A DNA stretch of 64,000 nucleotides from Lytechinus pictus (GCF_037042905.1 NW_026974141.1:4890001-4954000), one strand, 5' to 3'. Positions 31,986 through 43,549 are shown, counted from the stretch's first letter. Numbers and translations are program-made. The notes: a model not told the origin generated them from the letters alone.

Positions 31986-34485
31986 TCATCATTTTTGTTT
32001 TGTCAGTATTAACATTCAATAGCCATTTATCACAGTAAATACCAAGTCTATCTAACAATGTTTGCATTCCAAACCTTGATTTTGATACCAATACAATGTC
32101 ATCTGCATACTTTAAACAGTTGACTAACTTTCCATTCAACTCAACTGGATCAGTGTCAGTAATTCCTAACTCATGACGCAAGTCATTTAGATAGAGGTTG
32201 AAAAGGGTGGGACTTAATGTACACCCTTGTTTTACACCACAATTGCTTCCAAAACTCTCAGTAATGCCTTTATTCAGCCATACACTCAACTTTATTTTTT
32301 TTTTATACATGTATATTAGTTACAATCTCATAAAAATTTATAAAACAGACCATTCCTCCATATACTGTCGAATGCTTTTCGCAGGTCGACAAAACACAAA
32401 TATATATTACACTTGTCATCCATCTTATGCGTTCTCACGTATTTGTCTAAGATGGTCTTTAATGTAAATATGTGATCTGATGTTCGATGGCCTTCCTTGA
32501 AACCTATTTGATTGTTAACATGAATATTATTATCCATGAGATATTTCACAAGGCGTTTATTTAGAATACTACAAAATAATTTTCCAATGGAACTTGAAAG
32601 GGATATTCCTCGATAGTTTGCAGGGTTGGTTTTAGATCCTGCTTTGTACAATTGTATAATATAACTTTCCGACCATTTTTGAGGAAAGTTTCCACTGACG
32701 AGGATCAAGTTGAACATTTTTGCTAACACTGGTGAAAAATTGTATATACCTGCTTTTAACATTTCATTTAGAATCGCATCACAACCAGGTGCTTTCTTTT
32801 GGTTTAAGTTTTTTAATACATGCCATGACTTCGGGAGATGATATAGAAAAATCCAACGAACTGAAGGTTCTTTTCAGATGTTCTTCATTTAGTTGACCCT
32901 CAATCACCCGTTGATTCTCAGTAAGTGAGTAGTCCTTATTCATTAATTTTCGGAAGTAAGTATACCACTCTATATGTGAAATCTTTCCCGAAATATCCTT
33001 TCTTTCAGTATGCAGTTCATTCAAATCATTTATTATACTCTACCATTCTTTTGTGTTAGTGCTTTGCATGTTTTCTAACCTTGTTAACATATTTTCTCTG
33101 CTTTCTCTAATATTTGTTTTGAGTTTTTTCTTGAATAATTTCCTACACGTATAATACGTATTTCTCAATTGACAATCGAACGGTTTCTTACATACTTCCC
33201 GACACAATTTCTTAACCCTTTTCCTAAGTGCTTCTGTTTCTCTATCACTTTGAAACTGTTTACATTTTCTTCGTAAATTCTGTTTCTTCCTTGGTATTTT
33301 CCTTGGTATTTGAGCTGAATCAGCCACGCGTAAAATACAGTCGGTCAGCTCGTTCATCGCAGTATCTATTCCGTTTTTCATCTAACATGTAATTCTTTTC
33401 ATACAAAGCATTAATCATGTCCTTGTGTTGAGGCTCTTTCAGGGCCCTTTCAAACTGTTCCCTGCTAAACTGACCCTGCCATTTAAAAATATCTAGGGGT
33501 TGCTTTAACTCTTTAACATTGCTTTCACATTGATCTTTATGTACCTCTCTGTAATGATTTGCCCTAATCTTGACCTCAATAGGGCAGTGGTCTGAATGAG
33601 TCGTCAAAGGTAAAACATGGAATAATGTGATTAGACCATATAAATCACTACATACACGTATATGCCAGTGTATAGTCAATAACGCTCGGTGTAGCACCAT
33701 TAGCTCCATAACATGTAAAATTTCCATCCGTGTCTCCAAACGTACGACCATTTAGAATTCGGAGATCACACATTTTACGTAACTCCAGAATATCTTTTCC
33801 CCTATTGTTTGGGGTCTACAATCCAGGTTTCTTCTATCCATCAGATTATTGTCATTCTCTATTCTATATTGCGGTATTAATCGACCTATGTTGTCTTTTT
33901 CTGGTGTATTCTGATCAGACACATTGCTGGTGTAACCATTAAAATCTCCCATTAGTAGGCATTTGCTTTGCCTCTTGTGTACTGCAATATCTTGCTTGAT
34001 TTTTTCTAACACATCAATTTCTGAGGAATAAGTCGAATATTCTGGGTTAATGTAAAGAAAACAAATAAACTGATCCTCATTTAAGTTGAATGCCCCTCTT
34101 TCAACTTTTAACCATAGATACTTACTACATGTTATGTTAAGAAATTTAATATTCGATTTTATCTCATTTCTTATGCAAACTGCTAAACCGCCAGAGTCAT
34201 GAGTGGCTCGTTTATTTCGTTTTCTGTAGACTGCATTCAAAGCAAATCCATCAATTTGTAGATCTGCCTTTGCAGGACAGGTCATGATTTCTGAAATACA
34301 AATAATGTCATGACTATCAGACAAACTCTCAAATTCCAGAGTTCTCAATTTTAGGATCCATCTTATACCATCATATCCACTTTTGATACCATGTACATTC
34401 CAGTAGCATTTATCTAAACTTTTCTTTAATAACCTCTTCTTTCTAAACACCATCGTGAGAATCAAGGATTCCAGGGCAAGGGCCT

Positions 34486-35866
34486 TTATCGCCCTGTTTG
34501 ATAATAATTTATTCCCGCACGCCTGTTCTTCATTTCTGTGTATTTTCTTTCAACGGCGTGTCTTAAATTAGACGCTAAAACTTTAATACCATTTTTGTTG
34601 AGATGATACCTGTCAAATTTATACAGGTCCTGGTTTATCATTCCATTATACAACAGGTGTTGGTGATGCACGAGTTTTACACGACTATTGTTCATAAACT
34701 CATTTCTCAATATGGTGTTCACAACTTGAACTCGATTATCGAACATTGCGTTATCATCTCTCGGCGTCCCCAGAGATACCACAATCGTTGCATCAGGAAA
34801 GCAGTATGCAACATTGTCAATCAATTCTAACATTCTATTTGCACATTCTATTGCTCTTGATGTTACTACATAATTTGTCACTTCATGTATTATGATAGTG
34901 CCCATATTCTCGAAACGTTGATTATTTCCTGATTCCTGATTGCAACCAATCTTCTACTTCATCATTTGTATACTTAATAACTTTTTGAAGATTGACATTC
35001 TTCAAAAATTTGGCAGGATCTATAGGTTCAATCTGAGAGTTTCCTACGATTAATATGTTCTGTAAAAACTCGTTGCTCTGACGACCGTAAACATTGCCCG
35101 TATATCTCTGTTTTTCTCTTCTGTCATAGCGTTCATTGGTGGAATATTCATTGCGTATTATTTCGTTTGCGTTTCTTTCTTTTGATCTCTGTCGCATGCT
35201 CTCTGACTCTGCACGCTGGTTTCTTTGAGGGACGTGTTCGTTATCGTTATCTGGGTGTCGAAGATGCACATGGTTTCCTTTATTTGGGTCAAGTTCTGGG
35301 ACAAGATGTTGATGTGGAACGGAGGAATTATCTTTTCTTCCTTCATCTGATGAATGAAACTGACTTCTAGTGGGATTCTCTTGACGACTATTGATAGATG
35401 GCGATTTCGTCTTGTCGGGGGTTATTATCGGGGCAATCTTGCCTGATACTACATCACTATACTTTCTGCCGGCTACTCTCCATTCTTTCCTCTCATCATC
35501 AGTTGTTTTCGACTGGGATTCAATGTTCAGATTTTCGTGCTTTAGTTGCTCATTTTCTTTTCTTACTCTCTCCAAATCTGTTTTAACTTGTTCGATATCT
35601 TTCCGAAGGCGTTCACTTGTGTCATCCGCTATTTGCTGATAGCGGCGAGATTGTTTCGCTTCCAGCTCTATGTTTCTACTTATCAGTTGCTGCTCCCTCG
35701 TCTTAATCTCGTTTTCACTTTCTTTCAATCCAAGCTCTACATTCATCAGTGTTTTGTTCTCTTGCTTTAAGCTGCTGATTGTGTTCTGAAGTTGATCTCT
35801 ACTAGTAGTGCCATCATTCTGTTGCGAATAAAAGCTTTTGATACATTGTATGACTTGCTTTTCCAT
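34486..35866 (-). pseudogene. LINE ORF1: coiled coil plus SGNH hydrolase, one frameshift
   Basis: The first part (35866-34922, 314 codons) opens with a coiled coil of about 120 residues rich in Glu, Gln and Lys, then a polar low-complexity linker. It ends with ILIVGNSQIE, matching the catalytic-Ser block of SGNH/GDSL hydrolases (GDS-like, here GNS). A one-base shift near 34925-34950 moves the frame to 34905-34486. That part holds IIIHEVTN (block III-like), VVSLGTPRDDN and DRYHLNKNG with the D-x-x-H catalytic pair. The SGNH fold in LINE ORF1 proteins is known from CR1/L2-type elements, where the coiled coil drives trimer or RNP assembly. The esterase's role in retrotransposition is unclear. 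Confidence 0.75.
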
Positions 35867-35875
35867 GTTGGTAAT

Positions 35876-36452
35876 TGTGGCTGCCTCTATACAAGAGGAG
35901 TTTCCAATAATATACGACGAATGACAGGACGAGTTTCATATACGATTAAAAAAAAACTCTTTAATATAGATGATTGTCGATTTTGATCAGAAGAATTATT
36001 TTGTAGATTAAGCGTTGCAGATAACATTCTGAAAATTATAAAACAGATATACAAGAATCATAAATACACAGACATATTATCTTCTCGTTTACACATTAAA
36101 TTCATATTTACATAATTTAGTTAATCATCATCATTCATATTAAAACAACATCCATTCATCATTATTCTCATAATAAATATTTGGTAAATAACAGAGTGCA
36201 ATTAATAATCAAATAAAAGTAATCAAACTTACCAAATATGGCTTTCTGTTTCTTTCTGTATACTGGACTGGACACAGCCTTTTTCCTTCGTAATACTTAA
36301 ACAATGACAATTATTTATAACACGCGCGCAACTATTATGATTATTATCATTATTATTATGCGCAAATATACATGGCAACCATGACGCAGCAATCAATATT
36401 CAAATTACACTAATTACGTCAAAATTAATGCGCGCAATGCGTCGCAGTAACA
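35876..36452 (-). repeat. BEL/Pao 3' LTR
   Basis: 577 bp, nearly identical to 42961-43549. Boundaries are set by TG ... CA (in either orientation) and by the loss of similarity at both ends. It differs from the partner LTR by scattered substitutions, a longer A-run near 35950, and a missing CTAATTACGTCAC-type repeat. Confidence 0.9.
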
Positions 36453-37164
36453 TGGCTCCTTTAACTGATTATCCAAAACAGTTACTTATATATACTTATA
36501 AACTTCAATTAGAAATATATATAGCGCTTGCATAAAAAGAATAACACTATAAACCACTATTAAAAATATCAATAAACAATAACGTATTCATGCTTTAGTA
36601 TTATGCTTGCATGCTCTCATCACAGTTTGATAAGTTAATAATTCTAATATATTATCGAAGTTACAAGCGTTCGAAAGCAAATTCAGGTCAAAACTATACG
36701 ATCATATCATAAAATGATAAATAAAAGAATGCATAATACAATATTTTGAACGATATCTGAAAATATAGCAAGCCTTTTTTTTCTTTTCAAATGCATTTCT
36801 TTTGATCCAATTTGATTCTTGAAACATCAAGAAGATAATATATTAAATTTGTATATGTATCATGCCAAAAAATGCACACTGCAATATAAGCAATGTTTCG
36901 CTCATTTGGTTGAACAAGACAAAATGAAAGATCACATATTCATATAGCACAGAAACAATTTTCCAAGCTATCAATAACTTTGCATATCAATCTGCTCATT
37001 GCCTATTGATATAAAAAATAAACGATAATAATATAACAGTCTAATTGTTCTTATGTTTGGCTCCTTGCGGGGGAATCCCTAAATGTCTTTCGCGTGGATT
37101 ATACTAGCCCATGTGAAAAGCAGTCTCTTTCTGTTATAGTGTCAGTATCACATTAAGAACAAAT
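36453..37164 (-). other. BEL/Pao 3' untranslated region
   Basis: AT-rich DNA between the integrase stop and the 3' LTR. A polypurine tract for plus-strand priming is expected beside 36453; on the minus strand the bases there read AAAGGAGCCA, a short weak candidate. No envelope-like frame is present. Confidence 0.5.
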
Positions 37165-38531
37165 CTAGTCATCTGCTAGGATCAAAACGAGCTTATGTAT
37201 GGGTCTTTCCAAAAATCTAGGCTCATGCTTACGTTTACCGTCTTTTCGAAGATCGCGATCAGCCATGATCAGTTTCACTTTACGGCCGTCATCACATTTG
37301 TAGGCTTCTGTCACTCTTCCTAGTGGCCACTGACTTCGAGTATCGCTGCAGTCTTTTAAAATGACGATGTCGCCTATCGCGAGGTCACGCTTTGGATGGA
37401 CCCACTTCTGTCTTGTTTGGATGTCTTGGAGATATTCACGCTTCCATCTACTCCAGAATTCGTTCGCTAGATACTGCACACGACGCCACCACTTCCGAGC
37501 ATATACGTCTTCTCGCTGAAACTTGCCTGGGGGAGGCATCACAACTTTTGCCTTCATGGTTAGAAGATGGTTCGGAGTCAACGGTTCAGGGGCATCTCCT
37601 GCACATAGATTAGCTGTAGACAGTGGTCTGGAATTGACAACTGACTCCACTTCAGTAAGGAACGTCTGGAAGGATTCATCATCTAGTTGTGACCATGAAT
37701 TCATGAGGAGGGGTTCAAGGACTCTGCGTACTGTACCAATCTGGCGCTCCGAAACTCCTCCCATGTGAGATGCACTCGGCGTGTTCACCTGGAAGAGTAT
37801 CCAATCAACTCCATTCTCTAGTAGATACGTCTGGATAGATTCCTGGTCCAACTCTCTCATTGCTTCCCGCAACTCGTTTCTAGCGCCAACGAAAGCAGTC
37901 TTTCTATCAGATCTGATCTGTCTGACTGGTCCTCGACGAGTGAGGAACCGCCGGAGGCAGTTGATGAAGCTACTGCTTGTGAGACTATTTGCTGCTTCTA
38001 GATGAATGCTCTCGATGCCATACAAGTGAAAAGTACTCCATATCTTTTCACAATACTTCTTTTTTCTTTGTTGTTGAAAGGTCCAAAGTAATCCACAGCA
38101 CAGTATGTGAATGGGGGTGCCGGTTCTAGGCGATCTTTTGGCAGATCTGCCATCTTCTGTTGCTGCAATGGTCCTCTCATTTTTCTGCACAAGACACACT
38201 TTGATATGATACTGGAAACTGCAGAAGAACCACCAATCACCCAGTATCCATTTTGTCTCAGTTGATTATGTGTGATTCCTCTTCCCATGTGGTTAACCTG
38301 CTCATACTTGTGTCTTATGAGCAATGTCGTCATATGAGAATTTCTCGGCATGATGACGGGATGCTTGATTTCGTCAGGTACGGCAGCTTTGTCGATTCGT
38401 CCACCAACTCGCATGATACCATCACTGCCAATGTATGGATCTAGACGATATAGAGAACTGATTGGCTTGATTTCACTGTTTCTCCTTCTTGCTGTTTGTC
38501 TGTCCTTTTGCTCACCAGGGGAGCGTTTCAT
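37165..38531 (-). pseudogene. BEL/Pao integrase and C-terminal domain, one frameshift
   Basis: The first frame (38531-37998) has the His-His-Cys-Cys zinc region (HKYEQVNH ... CVLCRK) and the first catalytic Asp block (YCAVDYFGPF). A one-base deletion at about 38010 shifts the frame. The second frame (to 37165) continues with the next Asp (QIRSDRKTAFVGA) and the Glu block (GGVSERQIGTVRRVLEPLL), then a DUF5641-like tail (RQKWVHPKRDLAIGDIVILK ... WPLGRV). Integrase joins element cDNA to host DNA. The second-Asp block departs from the usual SDNGTNF form, and the broken frame cannot make the full enzyme. Confidence 0.85.
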
Positions 38532-38675
38532 GAAAGGACTTGTCGGACGTTTTATCCGACAAGTACTGTTTTATCCGACAATTACCATAGTAACAGTACC
38601 CCTCAGCCAATCAGAATGAAGGGAAGATGTCAGATCTGACAACTTGTCAGACAAAATTGTTGATGAAACGCTCCC
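38519..38675. mobile_element. 157-bp MITE copy 3, CAG duplication, inside BEL pol
   Basis: The same 157-bp family as 30515 and 31557, in the opposite orientation, flanked by CAG at 38516-38518 and 38676-38678. It separates the linker region before integrase from the integrase zinc domain. Deleting the unit with one CAG restores the pol frame exactly, proving a 3-bp duplication and that the MITE arrived after the BEL element. Confidence 0.9.
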
Positions 38676-38678
38676 CAG

Positions 38679-41123
38679 AGCCTAAGTTGCGAAGTACCAT
38701 CAATTCGTCACGAAAATTTTCTATCTGCAAGTTTCGGATTACTTCAGTTTCTGCTGCATCGACTTCTGCAACTGTCAAGATAACACGTTGGAGTAGACGG
38801 TTCAATTTAGGGCTTGTCTTCCTCTTCACTTCTCTCTTTCGTAGTTTACTTTTGAACATCATACATAGTGCTACCACTCTCTTGGCACGTTGCCAGCTTG
38901 AGATATGCTGGAGGCGACTAATCTCGAAGTGGTTGGCTCTAGCAGTCACTGTAGACAAAGTCGACACATGTCTTCTGGGTCATCTTTCTCACAGCTGGCT
39001 TTATACTGCTCTGTAGGAATCTTGAATTCTCCTTTCTCATGAAGAAACTTCGGTCCAACCAGCCAGCGGCTACTTTCAACGAGCTCCTTTGCTGTCATCC
39101 CTCGAGACGCCTCATCAGCAGGGTTGTCTTCTGTGTTCACATAGAACCATCTTTTGGGGTTTGTTTCGTCATGTATCTGTTGCACCCTATTCGCCACGAA
39201 GACATGGAATCTCCTTGCTTCGTTACGAATGTAACCCAAGACCACTTGACTATCTGTCCAGAAGAATTCTTGAAGTTTAGCCACTGTCAATTCTTTCCTT
39301 AGAAATGTACTCATCTTTGCTGATACAGTGGCAGCCGTCAGTTCGAGTCTGGGAATAGTCATCTGTCTGAGTGGGGTTACTCTTGATTTGGCTGTCACGA
39401 GAGAGCAACACACTTTGTCCTCTTCATTCACCAGGCGAATATAAGAGCACTGTCCGTAACCATCAAAACTTGCATCTGAAAAGTGATGTAACTCTGTACG
39501 CTTTACTTTGCCGAAGTTTAGAGGCTTGTAGCATCTTGGGACGTTTAGTTTCTCGAGTTCACTTATTTCAGATCTCCATTTCTCCCACTGTGGTCTGACG
39601 TCATCGGGTAAGGGGCTGTCCCAATCAAGTTTCCTTCTGCAGAGGTTCTGGAGAATCTGCTTTCCTCTCAGAGTCACTGGACTTGCAAGGCCGATAGGGT
39701 CATAACTTGAGCCAACAGTGGATAGAACTCCCCGTCTAGTAAGAGGGCGATCTTTAAGCTCAATTCGGAACTGCAATGTATCACTTTCCACGCACCAGAA
39801 TACACCTAATGCTCTCTCTATTGGTAGTGGATCAACTTCTAGGTCCAAGTCAGCAATACCCTTAGCTCTGTCTTTGATAGGAAAACTCTGCAGAACCTCC
39901 TTATTGTTAGACATTATCTTGTGTAATCTCAGTCCAGCTTTACTGCAGATTGCTTGACTTGCTTTCATGACACTCACGGCTTCATCTGGGGTTGCGACTG
40001 ACTTAAGTCCGTCGTCGACATAGAAGTCATCTCGAATATATGAAGCTGCATCTGACCCAAACTCAGCTTCGCCATCATCTGCTGCTTTCTTGAAGCCATA
40101 GTTGACACATCCAGGTGAGCTAGTAGCGCCGAATAGGTGAACCTTCATCCTGTATTCGATCACGTTTTTGTTTGGGTCACCATCTTCCCACCACAAGAAA
40201 CGGAGAAGGTCCCGATCTTCCTCCGACACGAAGAATTGGTGAAACATTCCTTTGATGTCTCCAACGACAGCAACTTCTACTTGGCGGAACCGGCACAGTA
40301 CTCCAAGTAAGCCATTAGTCAAGTCTGGTCCTTGTATGAGGTTGTCATTGAGTGAGATTCCTTCACACTTTGATGAGCAATCAAAGACCACACGTATTTT
40401 CTCTGGCTTTTTGGGATGATAGACACCAGTATGGGGTACATAGTTTACCTTTCCTTGTTTGTAGTTAGAGGGAGCCCTTTCAGCACATGTTTCAAGCACA
40501 TCTTTCATGAATTCTATGTAGTCTTCCATAAACTTTGGGTTCCTTCTAAACCTGGCATTTAGTTGTTTCCATCGGTTCTCTGCTACTTTGCGATTGTATG
40601 GTAGCGATGTGTTAGGCGTCTTGAGAGGGAGGGGCATCTCATAATGTCCGTCTGGTCGTTTCCTTATTCCTTTCTCCATGATTCGCAGGAACTTCTTGTC
40701 CTCCATTGAGAAAGACTGCCCTCCCATGTTTTCAGCAAAGTCCTTCTCGAGAATCGCAATGACTTTCTGCGGGCAGAGGATTTCTTTCGCTGTTGACGGG
40801 ACTGCAAACTTCACGCTCTCACAACTTGTAGCTTTGTTGCAAACAACAGCACCTGAACTTTCAGATGTCAGGCAGACTTTTCCAATAATTCCCCAACCTA
40901 GGAGAGATTTTTTAGCATAGGGGTCATCCTCCCCTCCAGTGATTGCTTGTCGAGGCCGGATAGCTCTTGGGCAATCGTTTCCGATCAAGAGTGACACATC
41001 AATGTTTCTATCATAGGGTATCATTTCATCCGCAACTTGACGAAGATGAGGCCAGTGATTTACCACCTCCTTCTTGGGTATTTGTGACCTGCTGGCTGGT
41101 ATTTCCTGTCTTGCAAAGGCCAC
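38679..41123 (-). pseudogene. BEL/Pao reverse transcriptase, RNase H and linker
   Basis: The main frame runs from 41123 to 38946 (725 codons; the first codon is GTG, an internal Val, since translation would enter from upstream). RT spans about residues 160-420, with the VVGDIKGMF Asp (289) and YVDD (368-371). A Peptidase-A17-like stretch follows, then RNase H with Asp550 (HFSDAS), Glu594 (PRLELTAA), Asp624 (WTDSQ) and Asp670. A frameshift near 38960 moves coding to the frame 38967-38647, which carries the basic linker up to the MITE. RT and RNase H convert element RNA to DNA in the cytoplasmic particle. The catalytic residues are intact although the polyprotein is not. Confidence 0.88.
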
Positions 41124-41129
41124 TGGTAG

Positions 41130-41666
41130 TTAAATTACATGCTCCTTATTATAGTCTTGTATCTCCAGACCCTTGATTTTCTTACTTTCGATGTTAGAAC
41201 TTCCATGCATTATTGTCAGCTGCAGATTTGTTGAAGCTCCCTTTACGCCGAGTTTGTCACGCAGTTTCTCTGACATGAAGCTTACATTTGACTGATCATC
41301 AAGCACTGCATACACAAGGCACTCTTTACTTGGATTTTCTTGATGTCTCACCCAGACTGGTACAATCATACTATGATCTCTGCCGTTTTGATCCTGGATT
41401 GAGCATACTGTAGTACAGTTGGCAAACCCTGCATGCTCAGTCTTCTTGGTAGCATAGTGTAGACAGGACAGATGGCTACCGCCACATTCCTTGCACGATC
41501 GTCGATCTTGGCACTCCTTGATACGATGACTATCTGTCATCCCACATCCCATGCACAGTCTCCGCTTGAAGAAAAATGCCTTCCGGTCATACATAGGCTT
41601 GGTGACGAAATCATCACATTCATCTAGGGTATGGTCTTCCTTACACCAAGGACATTTTGCATAGCT
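41130..41666 (-). pseudogene. BEL/Pao zinc knuckles and aspartic protease
   Basis: Continues in the same frame as gag after the TGA at 41667-41669 and ends at a TAA (41130-41132), itself followed in frame by the RT region. It holds Cys/His clusters (CPWCKEDHTLDEC; CMGCGMTDSHRIKEC; CKECGGSHLSCLH) and a retropepsin-like core (VYAVLDDQSNVSFM), where the DDQ triad replaces the usual DTG/DDG, as in some Pao proteases (DUF1758). The protease would cut the gag-pol polyprotein. The nearest ATG in the frame is at 41594. Confidence 0.8.
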
Positions 41667-42911
41667 TCAATTTTTCGACCATTCCGATTTTACCCTCCTT
41701 CCATCTGTAGCGAAGGTTCTTGCTTTAGGACCCAATGCTCCAAGACTTCTCGAGGTTTCTCTGAGGCCTGCAAGTTCAGGGATGTTGGCCTTGTTAGCTG
41801 CCCTTCTTACAAATTCTTCAAACTTTGAGAATGATGGATATTCTTGTTGGTCGATGTTTTCTCTCTGACGGTCAATCTCATCTCTCCATCTTCCTTCGAG
41901 ATATACAGGCAATTTCTCTAGAAGTTTGGCATTCTCCTGTGGATAATTTAAGATTCCAAGAGATTTTACTGATTGCTTTGCTGCCTTTACTTTTCCTAGG
42001 AAATCTGCGAACCCCATCAAACCGTCGCAATCCTTTGGTCCTATCTTTGGCCAGGCGGCAAGTTTATTCATGTAGGCTGTGCTAACGATGCTTGGATTTC
42101 CATATCTCTCACTTATGACACTCACCGCTCTTTCATAGCCATCTTCACTTCCTATCAGCATGAAATGCTGGACGACATCCTTTGGTTTTCCTGTTACATA
42201 ATTATTCAGGTACATCAACTTGGTGGTAGATCCCATTGGCTTGCTATCTATCATACTTATGAATGCATGCTTCCACATTGGGTAGGTCATGGGGTCTCCA
42301 TTAAAGATGGGAATGTCTATCTTAGGTAGCTGAAGAGATGCCGACATTTCCTGATTAGCAGCACATTGTTGGAGACTTACGTTGCCGAGCTGAGTAACAC
42401 ATCTTTCCAGTGATTTGGCAATCTGCTCCCATCCTGACTGTTGGGTAGAAGGTACTTGGAAATTCTGCGGCGACTGCCCCGCTACAAGATTTGGAGGAGG
42501 CGTTACATCTGCCTCGCATGACTTCAGAAATCTTTCCATATCAGCTTCTTTATTGACATCAAGTCCTTCCAATAGGGATGATTTCTCCAATCCATTCTCC
42601 TTTCCGAATTCTTCCAGCACTTCTAACTTAGCTTCGTTTTCTGCGAGTTCCATCTCGCAGACTAATGCATCTTGCATCTCTGCGTATGCTTCTTGTGCCA
42701 TCTTGGTTTTTCTTTCCATTTCCTTCACTTTCTTTTCCTTTTCTTTGAAAGACAATTTTGCTTGCATGGCGGTGGCCTTCTTTTTTAACTCCAACATTTC
42801 CAGCTCTACAGAGACCGCAAGACTTACTCCGGTCCTCGTGGAACTGCACTTTGACTTGAGAGATCCGCATTCTTCCTTATCATGCTTATCTTTTCTCTCC
42901 ATCATGTCCAT
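41667..42911 (-). CDS. BEL/Pao gag (DUF1759-like)
   Basis: 414 codons from ATG 42911, about 50 bp inside the 5' LTR. An N-terminal coiled coil (about residues 35-105, with runs of Glu and Lys) precedes the DUF1759-like capsid region (about 190-350: PIFNGDPMTYPMWKHAF, then YLNNYVTGKPKDVV). In related elements this region is the structural core of the particle. The frame ends at a TGA, beyond which the same frame continues into the zinc knuckles. The TGA may therefore be a mutation, or a site of readthrough regulating gag:pol ratio. The gag frame itself is undamaged. Confidence 0.85.
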   Translation of the reverse strand: MDMMERKDKHDKEECGSLKSKCSSTRTGVSLAVSVELEMLELKKKATAMQAKLSFKEKEKKVKEMERKTKMAQEAYAEMQDALVCEMELAENEAKLEVLEEFGKENGLEKSSLLEGLDVNKEADMERFLKSCEADVTPPPNLVAGQSPQNFQVPSTQQSGWEQIAKSLERCVTQLGNVSLQQCAANQEMSASLQLPKIDIPIFNGDPMTYPMWKHAFISMIDSKPMGSTTKLMYLNNYVTGKPKDVVQHFMLIGSEDGYERAVSVISERYGNPSIVSTAYMNKLAAWPKIGPKDCDGLMGFADFLGKVKAAKQSVKSLGILNYPQENAKLLEKLPVYLEGRWRDEIDRQRENIDQQEYPSFSKFEEFVRRAANKANIPELAGLRETSRSLGALGPKARTFATDGRRVKSEWSKN

Positions 42912-42960
42912 TGTCAGCTTTTTGAATGTTATTCAGCTTGATGCTTGATTTGAATGTTAT

Positions 42961-43549
42961 TGTGGCTGCCTCTATAAAAGAGGAGTTTCCAATAATATAC
43001 GACGAATGACAGGACGAGTTTCATACGATTTAAAGAACTCTTTAATATAGATGATTGTCGATTAATGATTAGTAGAAATATTTTGTAGATTAAGCGTTGC
43101 AGATAACATTCTGAAAATTATAAAACATATATACAAGAATCATAAATACACAGACATATTATCTTCTAGTTTACACATTAGATTCATATTTACATAATTT
43201 AGTTAATCATCATCATTCACATTAAAACAACATCCATTCATCATTATTCTCATAATAAATATTTGGTAAATAACAGAGTGCAATTAATAATCAAATAAAA
43301 GTAATCAAACTTACCAAATATGGCTTTCTGTTTCTTTCTGTATACTGGACTGGACACAGCCTTTTTCCTTCGTAATACTTAAACAATGACAATTATTCAT
43401 AACACGCGCGCAACTATTATGATTATTATTATTATTATTATGCGCAAATATACATAGCAACCATGACGCAGCAATCAAGATTAAAATTACACTAATTACG
43501 TCACAACTAATTACGTCACAATTAATGCGCGCAATGCGTCGCAGTAACA
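42961..43549 (-). repeat. BEL/Pao 5' LTR
   Basis: 589 bp, partner of 35876-36452. It contains an extra short direct repeat (ACTAATTACGTCAC-like) near 43488-43520, absent from the 3' LTR. It would drive transcription on the minus strand toward gag. Confidence 0.9.

Larger units (their letters stand above)
30249..34465 (-). pseudogene. LINE ORF2: endonuclease and reverse transcriptase, broken
   Basis: Starts at an ATG at 34465. The endonuclease comes first: YWNVHGI, ICISEI and LLMGDFNG, then, after frameshifts near 33.8 and 33.65 kb, VIDYTLA and SDHCPIEV. The RT follows, in pieces at 33024-32779, 32762-32328 (NYRGISLSSSIGKLF, FVDLRKAFD) and 32310-31985 (QGCTLSPTLFN, YADD). After an inserted LINE tail and a MITE, the thumb and C-terminal region appear at 31555-30674 and 30511-30249, including a Cys/His-like RTCNNG ... 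DEYHTIIEC block. In intact elements this protein nicks target DNA and reverse-transcribes the LINE RNA. At least four frameshifts and three insertions make it non-functional. Confidence 0.8.
29888..35875 (-). mobile_element. Decayed two-ORF LINE with SGNH-type ORF1
   Basis: A minus-strand non-LTR retrotransposon. The 3' end is a TTCAAA tandem tail at about 29888-29905. ORF1 (coiled coil plus SGNH hydrolase) and ORF2 (APE endonuclease plus RT) are both broken by frameshifts. Two 157-bp MITEs and a truncated LINE tail sit inside ORF2. The 5' UTR is only 9 bp long before it meets the BEL LTR at 35876, so the 5' end was cut off or displaced. The clade is not certain: an esterase-like ORF1 is known in CR1/L2-type LINEs, while the RT phrases (GVKQGCTLSPTLFNLYLNDL, YADDIVLVS) could also fit I/Nimb-like groups. 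Confidence 0.8.
35876..43549 (-). mobile_element. BEL/Pao LTR retrotransposon, complete but inactivated
   Basis: A 7.67-kb element on the minus strand with LTRs at both ends (TGTTACTGCG ... GGCAGCCACA when read on that strand). The order is gag, zinc knuckle, aspartic protease, RT, RNase H, integrase, DUF5641-like C-terminus, the BEL/Pao order. The lesions are an in-frame TGA after gag, an in-frame TAA before RT, a frameshift near 38.96 kb, a 157-bp MITE at 38519, and a one-base deletion near 38.01 kb. The LTRs differ by a few percent by eye, so it is not a fresh insertion. No 5-bp target duplication is visible (GTAAT on the left, ATCCC on the right), which points to rearrangement or deletion at a flank. 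Confidence 0.9.

Noticed and set aside
42415-42948. 177-codon plus-strand frame over the BEL gag
   Set aside because: It lies opposite the gag coiled coil; Ser/Leu-rich antisense translation of Glu/Lys repeats, not a gene.
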